From: an uncultured Sphingorhabdus sp.
Lineage (GTDB): Bacteria > Pseudomonadota > Alphaproteobacteria > Sphingomonadales > Sphingomonadaceae
Direction: 5' to 3'
DNA length: 39,966 nucleotides
Assembly: GCF_937872355.1 (NCBI RefSeq)
Contig: NZ_CALMSV010000124.1
Location: forward strand, 1 to 39,966
The notes beneath the pieces are model-generated. The model saw only the letters and a list, made by a program, of their open reading frames with translations. It was not told the DNA's origin and searched no databases. This document shows, in pieces, positions 1 to 8,108 of the stretch. The stretch's first letter is position 1, and each line of letters opens with the position of its first letter. A program made the position numbers and the translations under genes.

Positions 1-116
1 ACACCGCGCTGTGCCGGCACTGGACCGAGGACGATTGCAAACGCCATGCGGAAATGGGCTTCGAAGAAGGCTGGGGAGCGTGCGCCGACCAACTAGTGGC
101 GTTGTGTGAGGGATAA
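1..116 (+). CDS. SRPBCC/AHSA1-family protein, C-terminal fragment
   Basis: Partial gene: only the last 37 codons lie in the window, read in the frame starting at base 3 and ending with TAA at 114-116. The tail contains HWTEDDCKRHAEMGFEEGW followed by a short helix ending LVALCEG. A carboxy-terminal helix with MGFxEGW is typical of the AHSA1-like branch of the SRPBCC (START-like) superfamily, small hydrophobic-ligand-binding proteins of mostly unknown function. Too little is present to say more. The start lies upstream of the window. Confidence 0.6.
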   Translation, partial: TALCRHWTEDDCKRHAEMGFEEGWGACADQLVALCEG

Positions 117-190
117 CCGCTGTCGCCCACTCGTACGCGGGAGGGGAACATTTACTTGCAGGCCTGCGCACCAATCCCCACATCGCGTCC

Positions 191-532
191 ATGCCAGCCG
201 CCAAACGCCGCAAGCTATCCGATAACCGGTCATTCCAATGGCTGATGATCGTGCTGGGCTGGTTCCTGATGATCCTCGCACCGCTGATCGGATGGCTACC
301 GGGGCCCGGTGGGCTGATCCTGTTTCCAATTGGGCTGGCACTCGTGATCAAGAATTCGCTGTGGGCGAAACGTCAATTTGCTCGGGCCAGCAAACGCCAT
401 CCGGAATATGGCGAATGGGCCAATTGGGCGATGCGGCGCAAACGTTTCAAGTCGCGTCCGCCCTTCCCGCCGGTGAAGCGCGACCTAATACGCATCTTCC
501 GGCGCGATGATTTTGGCCAAAAACTGCCTTGA
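191..532 (+). CDS. Small membrane protein of PGPGW type
   Basis: A 113-residue basic protein with two closely spaced hydrophobic segments: roughly residues 17-35 (LMIVLGWFLMILAPLIGWL) and 39-53 (PGGLILFPIGLALVI). They are joined by the turn WLPGPGG, which resembles the motif of the PGPGW putative transmembrane family; here the last position is G rather than W. The hydrophobic hairpin is followed by a long Arg/Lys-rich cytoplasmic tail (RRKRFKSRPPFPPVKRD), consistent with the positive-inside rule. It sits directly upstream of rpmH on the same strand. Its function is unknown. The family assignment rests on the motif and topology only. Confidence 0.7.
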   Translation: MPAAKRRKLSDNRSFQWLMIVLGWFLMILAPLIGWLPGPGGLILFPIGLALVIKNSLWAKRQFARASKRHPEYGEWANWAMRRKRFKSRPPFPPVKRDLIRIFRRDDFGQKLP

Positions 533-586
533 GTCATGTTGACTTTTACCCGCCCAAACCATAAAGGCCCGCTCAACAAAGGCGGT

Positions 587-613
587 CGCCGTAGAGATTC
601 GGCGGCTGTTTTT
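587..613 (+). terminator. Possible weak terminator or attenuator before rpmH
   Basis: A short stem CGCCG (587-591) / CGGCG (600-604) with an 8-base loop is followed by GCTG and a run of five T (609-613). It lies between the PGPG membrane protein gene and rpmH, so it could separate their transcripts. The stem is only 5 bp and the tail is offset by 4 bases, so the call is weak. Confidence 0.3.
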
Positions 614-647
614 ATTCCAATAGCTGATTTTTTTGAGGATTTGAGCC

Positions 648-782
648 ATGAAGCGCACCTTCCAGCCGAGCAATCTTGTGCGCGCTCGCCGTCACGGATT
701 CCGTCTCCGCATGTCGACCGCCAAGGGCCGTGCGATTCTGAACGCACGCCGCGCCCGCGGTCGCAAGAAGCTCTCGGCCTAA
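648..782 (+). CDS. rpmH: 50S ribosomal protein L34
   Basis: A 44-residue, very basic protein starting [18 protein letters not shown] and ending [12 protein letters not shown], the standard L34 sequence and length. L34 is a structural protein of the large ribosomal subunit. The start is fixed by the universally conserved MKRT amino terminus and by a purine-rich ribosome site (TTGAGGAT) about 10 bases upstream. It is the first gene of the conserved cluster rpmH-rnpA-yidD-yidC. The gap to rnpA is 26 bases, so cotranscription is likely. Confidence 0.97.
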   Translation: MKRTFQPSNLVRARRHGFRLRMSTAKGRAILNARRARGRKKLSA

Positions 783-808
783 GCCGGGCGCTTTGCGGTA
801 GCCGCGAG

Positions 809-1144
809 ATGCGCGGTTACACCGTCATAAAAAAACGGCCAGAGTTTCTGGCTGCCAACCGGGGGAAGCGCTATGCAACTCCCGGTTTCGTTTTGCTGGT
901 GTACGACCGGCGCGACGAAAATCCGGCCAAGCGGCTGGGCATAACCATCACCAAAAAGGTCGGCAATGCCGTGGTGCGGAATCGCATGCGCCGCCGTTTC
1001 CGTGAACTGGCGGCAGAATTGCTCCCCGATTTGGGCAAGGCCGGGGCCGATCACATTCTGATTGGCCGCGACGGCGGCATAGAGCGCGATTTTGGTATAC
1101 TGCGTGAAGAAATGACCAAGGCGCTGAGGAAGCTATCCTCATGA
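809..1144 (+). CDS. rnpA: Ribonuclease P protein component
   Basis: Encodes 111 residues. The protein binds the catalytic RNase P RNA and helps it remove 5' leaders from precursor tRNAs. The diagnostic signature KVGNAVVRNRMRRRFRE, containing the RNR motif, is present in the middle, after the early basic IKKRPEF segment. The open frame extends upstream to 536, but that part overlaps rpmH and is not RnpA-like, so I chose ATG 809 (MRGYTVIKKR). The stop overlaps the start of yidD in an ATGA (1141-1144), which suggests translational coupling. Confidence 0.95.
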   Translation: MRGYTVIKKRPEFLAANRGKRYATPGFVLLVYDRRDENPAKRLGITITKKVGNAVVRNRMRRRFRELAAELLPDLGKAGADHILIGRDGGIERDFGILREEMTKALRKLSS

Positions 1145-1353
1145 TAGCCAAGCTCCTCATCCTCATCGCGCGCGGCTGGCAGTTAGGGCCGTCGCGTATC
1201 CTGCCCCCGACCTGCCGCTATGCCCCTAGCTGTTCGTCCTATGCGATAGAGGCTTTGCAGAAACATGGCGCGATTAAGGGTGGCTGGCTGGCGCTGAAAC
1301 GGCTATTGCGCTGCCATCCTTGGGGCGGGCATGGATATGATCCGGTGCCCTAA
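1141..1353 (+). CDS. yidD: Membrane protein insertion efficiency factor YidD
   Basis: A 70-residue protein with the family hallmarks CRYAPSCSSYAIEALQKHG and LLRCHPWGGHGYDPVP, including the conserved cysteines. YidD is a small membrane-associated protein thought to aid insertion of proteins through YidC. The location between rnpA and yidC is the canonical one. It starts inside the rnpA stop (4-base overlap) and is followed after 47 bases by yidC. Confidence 0.95.
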   Translation: MIAKLLILIARGWQLGPSRILPPTCRYAPSCSSYAIEALQKHGAIKGGWLALKRLLRCHPWGGHGYDPVP

Positions 1354-1400
1354 TGTGTTTCAAACACGATCCAGACATTGAATTAACAGGGAATATTTGA

Positions 1401-3164
1401 GTGGAAGACCGGCGTAATATCATTCTGGCAGTGCTTTTGACTGGCCTTATCCTTTTTGGCTGGCCTTATGTTGCGAACATGTTTTTCCCGACGCCTCCGC
1501 CAGCCGAGAAAAGCGTGGCGGCACCGGCAAAAACCGATGGCACGCCCAGCGAAAGCGGGGATATTGCGACAGCTGCAGCTCCGGACAAAACCGTTTCTCT
1601 GGCATCCGCCATGTCAGCCAACCCCCGCGTGCTGGTTGAAACGCCCAAGCTGAAAGGTTCAATCAACCTTGAAGGCGCGCGGATCGACGATCTGGTGCTG
1701 ACGACGCACCGGCAGGAATTGTCCAAGAAATCACCGCCGGTCCGCCTGTTTGCTCCTTCCGGCACAGCAAACGCCTATTTCGCGCGTTTCGGTTGGACGG
1801 GTAATGGCGCAACGCTTCCGACCGACAAGACCGTGTGGACCGCCGATGGCAAGAAACTCGCTCCATCAACCCCGATAACGCTCAGCTGGACTAACCCCGA
1901 GGGCCAGCGTTTCGACATCAAGCTGTCGATCGACGAGCATTATATGATCACCGCCGAGCAGCGTTTTACCAATGCTGCCGGCCTGCCGACCGCGAATGTC
2001 GCGCCTTTTGGTATCATCAGCCGCAAGGGCACACCCAAGGACGCGACCAAGGGCGGTTCGATCTTCACGCAAATCCATATCGGCCCGATGGGTGTCTTCA
2101 ACGGCGAGCCCAATTATGAATGGGGCTATGACCAAGTCGCCGAGGCGCCGAATGGCAAAGTCAGCTTTGCGACCACGGGTGGCTGGAACGGCCTCACCGA
2201 CAAATATTGGCTGGCTGCACTGATCCCCGACCAAAAGGTTCCGGTGACGGCCGAATTCCTCTCTGAAGGCGACTATAATTGGGCCAATATCCGCAATTCG
2301 CAGCTGACTGCGGTTGCAGCGGGGCAAACCAAATCCCAGACCTCGCGACTGTTTGCTGGCGCAAAGGAATTTGAGGAACTGACCAATTATACCAAAACAT
2401 TGGGCATCCCTTATCTCGATTATTCGATCGACTGGGGCTGGTTCTGGTTCATCGCGATTCCGTTCAAGAAGCTGCTGCTCTGGCTGTTCGGCCTGTTCGG
2501 CAATTTCGGTGTGGCGATCATTGCGCTGACCGTGATTGTTCGAGTCTTCATGTTCCCTGTCGCGCAAAAGCAATTCGCTTCGATGGCAGGCATGCGCGCG
2601 GTGCAGCCCAAAATGAAGGCGCTGCAGGAACGCTACAAAGACGACAAGCCGAAGCTGCAGCAGGAAATGATGAAGCTGTATCAGGAAGAAAAGATCAATC
2701 CGCTGGCGGGTTGCCTTCCCATCCTATTGCAAATCCCGGTCTTCTTTGCGCTGTATAAAATTTTGATGCTGTCGGTCGAAATGCGGCATCAGCCATTTGT
2801 GCTATGGCTGAAGGACCTCTCCGCGCCGGATCCGCTGACTCCGGTCAACCTGTTCGGACTGCTGCCCTTCGATCCGCCAACTTTCCTGGCCATCGGTATC
2901 CTACCGATATTGCTGGGTATCACGATGTGGCTGATGCAAAAGCTGAACCCGCAGCCGATGGACGAAGTGCAGAAACAAGTCTTCGCGATCATGCCCTGGT
3001 TCCTGATGTTCATCATGGCGCCGTTCGCGTCGGGCCTGCAGCTTTACTGGGTGGTGTCTAACATCATCTCGATCGGCCAGCAGAAATGGCTTTATGCGAA
3101 ACATCCGATCCTGAAACAGCAAATGGCTCAGGAAGAGGCCGAGAAGAAAAAGGCGAAGGCTTGA
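1401..3164 (+). CDS. yidC: Membrane protein insertase YidC/Oxa1
   Basis: Encodes 587 residues and starts at GTG 1401, preceded by AGGGA. YidC inserts and folds inner-membrane proteins, alone or with SecYEG. The order of parts is that of Gram-negative YidC: an N-terminal membrane anchor (residues 8-28, ILAVLLTGLILFGWPYVANMF), a large periplasmic beta-domain with a variable Pro/Ala-rich linker, then the conserved five-helix insertase core from about residue 350 (WGWFWFIAIPFKKLL, GNFGVAIIALTVIVR, NPLAGCLPILLQIPVFFALY, WFLMFIMAPFASGLQLYW). It ends with a Lys-rich tail (EEAEKKKAKA), which in the family contacts ribosomes. Length is typical for sphingomonads. Confidence 0.97.
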   Translation: MEDRRNIILAVLLTGLILFGWPYVANMFFPTPPPAEKSVAAPAKTDGTPSESGDIATAAAPDKTVSLASAMSANPRVLVETPKLKGSINLEGARIDDLVLTTHRQELSKKSPPVRLFAPSGTANAYFARFGWTGNGATLPTDKTVWTADGKKLAPSTPITLSWTNPEGQRFDIKLSIDEHYMITAEQRFTNAAGLPTANVAPFGIISRKGTPKDATKGGSIFTQIHIGPMGVFNGEPNYEWGYDQVAEAPNGKVSFATTGGWNGLTDKYWLAALIPDQKVPVTAEFLSEGDYNWANIRNSQLTAVAAGQTKSQTSRLFAGAKEFEELTNYTKTLGIPYLDYSIDWGWFWFIAIPFKKLLLWLFGLFGNFGVAIIALTVIVRVFMFPVAQKQFASMAGMRAVQPKMKALQERYKDDKPKLQQEMMKLYQEEKINPLAGCLPILLQIPVFFALYKILMLSVEMRHQPFVLWLKDLSAPDPLTPVNLFGLLPFDPPTFLAIGILPILLGITMWLMQKLNPQPMDEVQKQVFAIMPWFLMFIMAPFASGLQLYWVVSNIISIGQQKWLYAKHPILKQQMAQEEAEKKKAKA

Positions 3165-3170
3165 ACCAAT

Positions 3171-3316
3171 CACTTCTCCCCTTCCGGGGGAGAGGATAGC
3201 AAGGCTTGCTGCTGCGGCAGCTAGCCGCGCTTGGAGAGGGGCCCCTCTCCGACTGCGACTAGGCCTTGCGATGCAAGACCAAGTCTCGTTGCCTCTCCCC
3301 TTCCGGGGGGAGAGGG
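3171..3316. repeat. Intergenic hairpin-rich repeat (REP/BIME-like)
   Basis: The yidC-yihA gap is built from dyads. A 7-bp stem TCTCCCC/GGGGAGA lies at 3175-3193. A perfect 18-bp palindrome GGAGAGGGGCCCCTCTCC lies at 3233-3250. CTTGC-GAT-GCAAG lies at 3265-3277. A 9-bp stem CCTCTCCCC/GGGGAGAGG lies at 3292-3315. The first and last hairpins share the core CTCTCCCCTTCCGGGG, so the element is bounded by two near-identical copies around a central palindrome. This is the look of a mobile-derived intergenic repeat such as REP/BIME elements. Related short CTCCC/GGGAG hairpins occur at 6294-6314 and 37624-37643. No T tract follows, so it is not a plain terminator. Confidence 0.65.
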
Positions 3317-3329
3317 TGAAAGGCAGATT

Positions 3330-3941
3330 ATGGATACGAAAATCTTCTCAGGCCCGGTCAACTTCCTGAAGTCGGCCCCCAGCCTGGAATTCCTGCCCGA
3401 TGCAACGGTGCCTGAAATCGCCTTTGCCGGTCGTTCCAATGTCGGCAAGTCGAGCCTGATCAACGCGCTGGTCAATCGCAACGGGCTGGCCCGCGCTTCG
3501 AACACACCCGGGCGCACGCAGGAACTCAACTTTTTCGACGTCGGCGAACCGCCGATCTTCCGCATCTGCGACATGCCGGGCTATGGCTATGCCAAGGCAC
3601 CGCTGAAGACCGTGCAAAAATGGCGCTATCTGGTGAATGATTATCTGCGCGGACGGCAGGTGCTAAAACGCGCCTTCCTTCTGATCGACAGCCGTCACGG
3701 TATCAAGGAAGTCGACCGCGAAATCATGAAGATGCTCGATGGCGCCGCCGTCAGCTATCGTATCGTGTTGACCAAGACCGATAAGATCAAGGCCAGCGAA
3801 TTGGCCACAGTCGAAGCCGCGACTTTGGAGGAATTGCGCAAGCACAGCGCCGCCTTCCCCGTCATTTCGGCGACTTCTGCGGAAAAAAAGGGCGGGATTG
3901 ATGCCCTGCGCGAGGCGGTGCTAGAAGCCATCCAGTCATGA
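3330..3941 (+). CDS. yihA: Ribosome biogenesis GTPase YihA/YsxC (EngB)
   Basis: A 203-residue P-loop GTPase of the TrmE-Era-EngA-EngB family, needed for late assembly of the large ribosomal subunit. G1 is GRSNVGKS at residues 34-41. The G2 threonine sits in NTPGRTQ (58-64), the G3 motif is DMPG at 81-84, and TKTDK is G4. I chose ATG 3330 because the open frame upstream to 3231 only reads the hairpin repeat; MDTKIFSGPVNFLKSAPS fits the family start. The gene follows yidC as in many proteobacteria. Its stop overlaps the next gene in ATGA (3938-3941). Confidence 0.94.
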   Translation: MDTKIFSGPVNFLKSAPSLEFLPDATVPEIAFAGRSNVGKSSLINALVNRNGLARASNTPGRTQELNFFDVGEPPIFRICDMPGYGYAKAPLKTVQKWRYLVNDYLRGRQVLKRAFLLIDSRHGIKEVDREIMKMLDGAAVSYRIVLTKTDKIKASELATVEAATLEELRKHSAAFPVISATSAEKKGGIDALREAVLEAIQS

Positions 3942-4609
3942 CGCTTAAACTCATCATCGGGAACAAGGCCTATTCAAGCTGGTCGATGCGTGGCTGGCTG
4001 GCGTGCAAGCAATCGGGGCTGCATTTTGAGGAAATGACCGTCCCGCTGTACAACGAGGGCTGGGACGAGCGCAAACGCGAGGAAGACATCGCGCCTTCGG
4101 CAGGCAAAGTTCCGATATTGTGGGACGGCGATGCGGTCATCTGGGATAGTCTCGCGATCCTCGAATATCTGGCCGACAAGGTCGGGCGCGAGCGGTTCTG
4201 GCCCAAGGATGAGGTTGCGCGCGGCATGGCGCGGGCGATGGCCGCCGAGATGCACTCCGGCTTCCTGCCTTTGCGCCGCGAATGTCCGATGAACCTGCGC
4301 AAGACCTATGAAGGCATGACGATCAGCGAGGAAACGCGCAATGATGCGCTGCGTATATTGGGGCTATGGGCGGAGGCGCGTGCGCGCTTTGGCAAGGAAG
4401 GGCCGTATCTGTTTGGCACCTACAGCGCGGCTGACATCATGTACGCGCCGATCGTGACGCGTTTCGTGACCTATGGTTTCACGCTGCCCGGCTTTGCACA
4501 AAGCTATATCGAGGCCGTACTCGCCCATCCCTGGATGGAGGAATGGTATCAGGCCGCGCAAAATGAAGAATGGGTGATCGAAAAGTTCGAGAACGAGCCG
4601 GCTAAGTAA
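3938..4609 (+). CDS. Glutathione S-transferase family protein
   Basis: A 223-residue cytosolic-type glutathione transferase. The thioredoxin-like N-terminal domain begins LKLIIGNKAYSSWSMRGWLA; the SSWS segment is where the catalytic serine lies in several classes. It continues through the glutathione-binding elements KVPILWDGD (cis-proline in VPIL) and WDSLAILEYLAD (the E/S-S glutathione contact). The C-terminal domain is all-helical (RFGKEGPYLFGTYSAADIMYAPIVTRF, with the N-capping box motif). Substrate unknown. It overlaps yihA by four bases and is probably cotranscribed, though no functional link is evident. Confidence 0.88.
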   Translation: MTLKLIIGNKAYSSWSMRGWLACKQSGLHFEEMTVPLYNEGWDERKREEDIAPSAGKVPILWDGDAVIWDSLAILEYLADKVGRERFWPKDEVARGMARAMAAEMHSGFLPLRRECPMNLRKTYEGMTISEETRNDALRILGLWAEARARFGKEGPYLFGTYSAADIMYAPIVTRFVTYGFTLPGFAQSYIEAVLAHPWMEEWYQAAQNEEWVIEKFENEPAK

Positions 4610-4627
4610 CAACCGATTTCATTTAAA

Positions 4628-5092
4628 TCACTTCGGCCTTTTGGCCGGATAGAGCGTGCCATCCTTGTGGTAATAATCTTCTTCGCTGAACATCATATCG
4701 ATATCCGAATAACCGCCACCCGTTGAGCGGTCGCCGACCCCGATGGCGATGAATATACAATCGCTGTCACTGCGATTGATCATATGGTGTCCGTTGCGCA
4801 CACCCGCCGCCCAAGCGGCAATGTCGCCGGGGCGCATGACCGTTTCGCCGTCATCCTCGATCAACACGGCCTCACCTGACAGCATGATGACCATTTCATC
4901 CTCGCTCTCGTGCCAATGACGCTGCGATGACCAGCCGCCCGGTTTCAACACCACATGGCTTGCCCCCATTTGCGTCAGGCCCGCAGCCGGTGCCAATCTG
5001 CGCCACCAGCGGCCCTCGACCGCCTTGTCGAATGGCTCTGGGTAACCGGTAGCGTTAGATTGCGGGATAGCTTCGATATCGATCTTGGGCAT
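4628..5092 (-). CDS. Cupin-domain protein
   Basis: Encodes 154 residues, a single small beta-barrel cupin. Metal-binding motif 1 is visible as RHWHESEDEMVIMLSG (HxH...E...G). Motif 2 is PGDIAAWAAGVRNGHHMIN with the last metal histidine. Such proteins may be enzymes (isomerases, dioxygenases) or small-ligand sensors; nothing here identifies a substrate. It is convergent with the glutathione transferase gene (18-base gap) and divergent from dapE (56-base gap to the chosen dapE start). Confidence 0.85.
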   Translation of the reverse strand: MPKIDIEAIPQSNATGYPEPFDKAVEGRWWRRLAPAAGLTQMGASHVVLKPGGWSSQRHWHESEDEMVIMLSGEAVLIEDDGETVMRPGDIAAWAAGVRNGHHMINRSDSDCIFIAIGVGDRSTGGGYSDIDMMFSEEDYYHKDGTLYPAKRPK

Positions 5093-5148
5093 ATGTCTTC
5101 CCGATAGAATTTATGGACAAACCATAACGCGATTGCCATGCGGTGCAA

Positions 5149-6288
5149 ATGACAGACAGCCGAGCCCTCACTTATGCCAAACGCCTGATGGCTTGCGAGA
5201 GCATCTCGCCAGCGCGCGGTAACGTATTTGATACAATGGAGGCATTGCTGGCGCCCTTGGGTTTCACCGTGGAGCGCTTCATTTCAGGCGCTGACGACCC
5301 CGATCCAGCGCATGGCGGACCTGTGGAAAACCTGTTCGCTATCCGTGGAAAAGGCGGGCGGCACTTTGCCTTTGCCGGCCATCTGGATGTCGTGCCGCCG
5401 GGGGATGGCTGGGCAAGCGGGCCGTTTGAACCGGAAATCCGTGGCGACCTGCTTTATGGGCGCGGCGCGGTGGATATGAAGGGCAGCATCGCCGCCTTTG
5501 TCGCGGCCTTGCACGAAATTCCCGAGGATGCCGGAACGATAAGCCTGATCATCACCGGAGACGAAGAAGGCCCCGCCATCCACGGCACGCGAGCGCTGAT
5601 CGATCATATGAAAGCGCGCGGCACCCTGCCCGACCTGTGCCTTGTCGGCGAACCCACCAGCGTCAACCGGCTGGGTGACATAATGAAGGTGGGGCGGCGT
5701 GGATCGGTGAACATGTGGATCACCGTTGAAGGCACACAGGGCCATGTCGCTTACCCGCATCTGGCCGATAATCCGATTCCGCGGCTGGTGGCGATCCTTG
5801 CGCAGATCAAGGCGGTGATGCTCGATGAAGGCACCGAATTTTTCCAGCCGAGTAATATCGAGATTACCGAACTGCACACTGGCAATCCGGCTACCAATGT
5901 CATCCCCGCCAAGGCGTTGGCGCGGCTTTCGATCCGTTTCAACGATCTGCACAGCGGCGAAAGCTTGGTCGAGCTGATCCGCGGCATTGTCGAGCCGGGT
6001 GGCGGTGCTTTGAAGGCAATGATTTCGGGTGAGGCCTTCCTGACCCCTCCGGGTGAGCTGAGCGAAACTTTGGCCGCCGTCGTGGAGGAAGTGACTGGCA
6101 TCGCGCCCGAAGCCTCGACCACCGGTGGCACATCCGATGCGCGTTTCCTCTCGAAATTGTGCCCTGTTGTCGAATTCGGTCTGTGCAATGCGACGATGCA
6201 CAAGCTGGATGAGGCTGTCGCGATTGCAGACCTTGATGCTCTGGTCGAGATTTACCGGCGCGTGACGTTGCGGTTGTTGGCAGCATAA
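5149..6288 (+). CDS. dapE: Succinyl-diaminopimelate desuccinylase
   Basis: Encodes 379 residues of the M20 metallopeptidase family. It hydrolyses N-succinyl-LL-diaminopimelate to LL-diaminopimelate and succinate, on the path to meso-DAP (peptidoglycan) and lysine. Di-zinc ligands and catalysts are in place: AGHLDVVP (H78, D80), GRGAVDMKGS (D109) and TGDEEGPAIHGT (E139 as general base, E140 as ligand). GEPTS and the final MHKLDEAV histidine follow. Length is typical of DapE. I chose ATG 5149 (MTDSRALTYAKRLMACES); a GTG two codons earlier (5143) is possible. The diaminopimelate gene dapB lies in the same window at 23645, but in a separate transcript. Confidence 0.95.
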   Translation: MTDSRALTYAKRLMACESISPARGNVFDTMEALLAPLGFTVERFISGADDPDPAHGGPVENLFAIRGKGGRHFAFAGHLDVVPPGDGWASGPFEPEIRGDLLYGRGAVDMKGSIAAFVAALHEIPEDAGTISLIITGDEEGPAIHGTRALIDHMKARGTLPDLCLVGEPTSVNRLGDIMKVGRRGSVNMWITVEGTQGHVAYPHLADNPIPRLVAILAQIKAVMLDEGTEFFQPSNIEITELHTGNPATNVIPAKALARLSIRFNDLHSGESLVELIRGIVEPGGGALKAMISGEAFLTPPGELSETLAAVVEEVTGIAPEASTTGGTSDARFLSKLCPVVEFGLCNATMHKLDEAVAIADLDALVEIYRRVTLRLLAA

Positions 6289-6292
6289 AGTG

Positions 6293-6319
6293 CCTCCCGT
6301 TTGCGGGACGGGAGATTTT
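6293..6319 (+). terminator. Hairpin between convergent dapE and smr genes
   Basis: Perfect 7-bp stem CTCCCGT (6294-6300) / ACGGGAG (6308-6314) with a 7-base loop, followed on the plus strand by ATTTTAT. It lies 5 bases after the dapE stop and just before the stop of the convergent Smr gene, the expected place for a shared terminator. The T tract is short. Confidence 0.5.
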
Positions 6320-6860
6320 ATCGCTTCAACACAATATACAGAGCCCCATCGCCGCCATGGCGTGGATGCGCCTGCCGGACTGCGGCGATGTGAGACGAAT
6401 GGCGCGAAGCCGCGAGCCAGTCACGCACTACTGCAGCAATCGCGCCCCGGCCCGAGCCGCTCGTACGGTCGTGCGCACGCGCTTTTCCGGTGACAAGTAG
6501 CACCACACGCAGCCGCTGATGAATGGCTTGCTCGAGCGTGTGATCGAGCCTTGCATGCGCACCGGCCAGACCCTGCCCGTGCAAATCGATGCTGATATCC
6601 GGGATGACAGCCCCTTTATGAAATCGCCTGTCCCAGTGCGAATCAAGATTGCTGTCGATCGGTTTGGGCGGCGTGGCTACGGAGCGAATGGTGCCCGTTT
6701 TGGGCTTTGGTTTGGCCGCTTTAGGTTCCGCTGGCTTTGCCTTCGGCGGTTCGTCTACCGGATGCGGGTGCAGCGCCACCTTCACCGGATGCAACGGTTT
6801 CACCGTCTGCACGACACGGTTCCATAGCGACCGCTCCTCCGGATGGAGGCGGCGGGTCAT
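6318..6860 (-). CDS. Smr-domain protein
   Basis: A 180-residue protein. The N-terminal third is basic and rich in Pro, Lys and Ala (PPKAKPAEPKAAKPKPKTG) and probably disordered. The C-terminal Smr domain starts near residue 88 at IDLHGQGLAGAHARLDHTL, with the conserved LHG, and continues to VVLLVTGKARAH. There the common TGKG is TGKA. Small MutS-related domains are nucleases or nucleic-acid-binding modules; the cellular role of these stand-alone alphaproteobacterial proteins is not settled. ATG 6860 is chosen because it overlaps the mltA stop in ATGA and begins MTRRLHPEER, the usual start of this family beside mltA. Confidence 0.88.
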   Translation of the reverse strand: MTRRLHPEERSLWNRVVQTVKPLHPVKVALHPHPVDEPPKAKPAEPKAAKPKPKTGTIRSVATPPKPIDSNLDSHWDRRFHKGAVIPDISIDLHGQGLAGAHARLDHTLEQAIHQRLRVVLLVTGKARAHDRTSGSGRGAIAAVVRDWLAASRHSSHIAAVRQAHPRHGGDGALYIVLKR

Positions 6861-8095
6861 TCCACGGTCGGGATCAGGCGCGCGACGGCTGCCTTGGGCA
6901 GGAACAGCAAGGCGCTGCCGCGTGCCGACATGCCACCGGCAATAGCACGGGCGCGATCGCCTGCACCCCAAAAACTGTCAAACCGGTTCGCACCTTTGAT
7001 CGCGCCGCCTGTATCCTGCGCCACCCACACGCCATTGGGTTCGGCCCGATCGAGGGATAGCCAGACCGGCGCGCCGAGCGGAACATATTTGGGATCGACC
7101 GCAACGCTCGCCTCTCCCACCACCGGATAGCCCATCGCGCCGAGCGGACCCGCCCCAGTCAATTCGCGGAAGAAGACGAAGCTCTTATTCTCGTTCATGA
7201 TCTTCTTCCCCTCTTCGGGGTTCTCACGCAGATATTTGACGATGCCCTGCATCGAGCCATCGGTGATCAGGCCGCGATCTTTCATCAGCCTGCCGATACC
7301 GGTATAGCCGCGCCCGTTCTGGCTTTCATACCCAATGCGCATCACCCCGCCATCGGGAAGCCGCAAGCGTCCCGAGCCCTGAATCTGCAGGAAAAAGAAA
7401 TCAACAGGATCAGCGGCCCAGGCAATTTCCAGCCCGCGCCCGGAAAGCGAGCCATCGACGATGGCGGCGCGCTCATCATAGGGGATGAACTTGGTGCCCT
7501 GCACCTTGCCGCGGATCGACTTGCCCTTCAGATCGTCGGAGAACTGCCCGAGATCTACGTCAATCAAATCCGGCGGTCGTTTGTAGATCGCAACATCATA
7601 ACCGGGCTGCTTGGTCCGCGAGCCTGCAATTTCGGGTTCGAAATAGCCAGTGACAAAAGCCTTGCCCTCACCGACCTGCACGGCATCCATATAGGTCGCG
7701 AAAAAGGAAATGGCGTCGCCCGTCCAGGTCTTCACTGCGTCGCAGGCTTCCTGCCAGTCGCTCCCCTGAGTCAGGCCGGAATTGTCGGTGCGCTTGAGCA
7801 AACCCGGACAAGACGTGCGGAACGAGGCTAAAGCCAGATTGGTTTTGCGCGGATCGACGTTCAGGCTGCCGATGGCTGGCCCACGGACTAGCCCCGCGCT
7901 AGCCGCATTCAGGATTTCACCTGTCGCCGCAGACGCAGCAATGGGCGGCACTGGTGTTGAGGGAACTGGTTTTGCGGCAACATCGGGTGCGGGCGTTGTC
8001 GACGGAGCAGAAGCGCCACCCTTTGGGATGATACCACCCGAACAGGCGGAAAGCAAAAGGGTCGACAGGGCGAGCGCAAAGACGGGGCTTTTCAT
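6857..8095 (-). CDS. mltA: Membrane-bound lytic murein transglycosylase A
   Basis: Encodes 412 residues. MltA cleaves the N-acetylmuramic acid/N-acetylglucosamine bond of peptidoglycan to form 1,6-anhydro ends. It is an outer-membrane lipoprotein: the chosen start at 8095 gives MKSPVFALALSTLLLSAC, a signal with lipobox LSAC. The upstream ATG at 8131 would overlap the Tim44-domain gene and spoil the signal. The MltA barrel region (VTGYFEPEIAGSR, FFLQIQGSGRLRLPDG) is followed by the 3D domain with VAQDTGGAIKGANRFDSFWG, which carries the catalytic aspartate region. The segment after the lipobox is Pro/Ala-rich. The gene order timA-mltA-smr is common in alphaproteobacteria. Confidence 0.95.
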   Translation of the reverse strand: MKSPVFALALSTLLLSACSGGIIPKGGASAPSTTPAPDVAAKPVPSTPVPPIAASAATGEILNAASAGLVRGPAIGSLNVDPRKTNLALASFRTSCPGLLKRTDNSGLTQGSDWQEACDAVKTWTGDAISFFATYMDAVQVGEGKAFVTGYFEPEIAGSRTKQPGYDVAIYKRPPDLIDVDLGQFSDDLKGKSIRGKVQGTKFIPYDERAAIVDGSLSGRGLEIAWAADPVDFFFLQIQGSGRLRLPDGGVMRIGYESQNGRGYTGIGRLMKDRGLITDGSMQGIVKYLRENPEEGKKIMNENKSFVFFRELTGAGPLGAMGYPVVGEASVAVDPKYVPLGAPVWLSLDRAEPNGVWVAQDTGGAIKGANRFDSFWGAGDRARAIAGGMSARGSALLFLPKAAVARLIPTVE

Positions 8096-8108
8096 GCCCC
8101 GGGGTGAA

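Noticed and set aside
536-808. N-terminal extension of rnpA
   Set aside because: It overlaps rpmH in another frame and adds sequence foreign to RnpA; ATG 809 fits the family.
5284-6201. 305-codon minus-strand open frame inside dapE
   Set aside because: dapE on the plus strand has all catalytic motifs. The antisense translation is low-quality and has no ribosome site.
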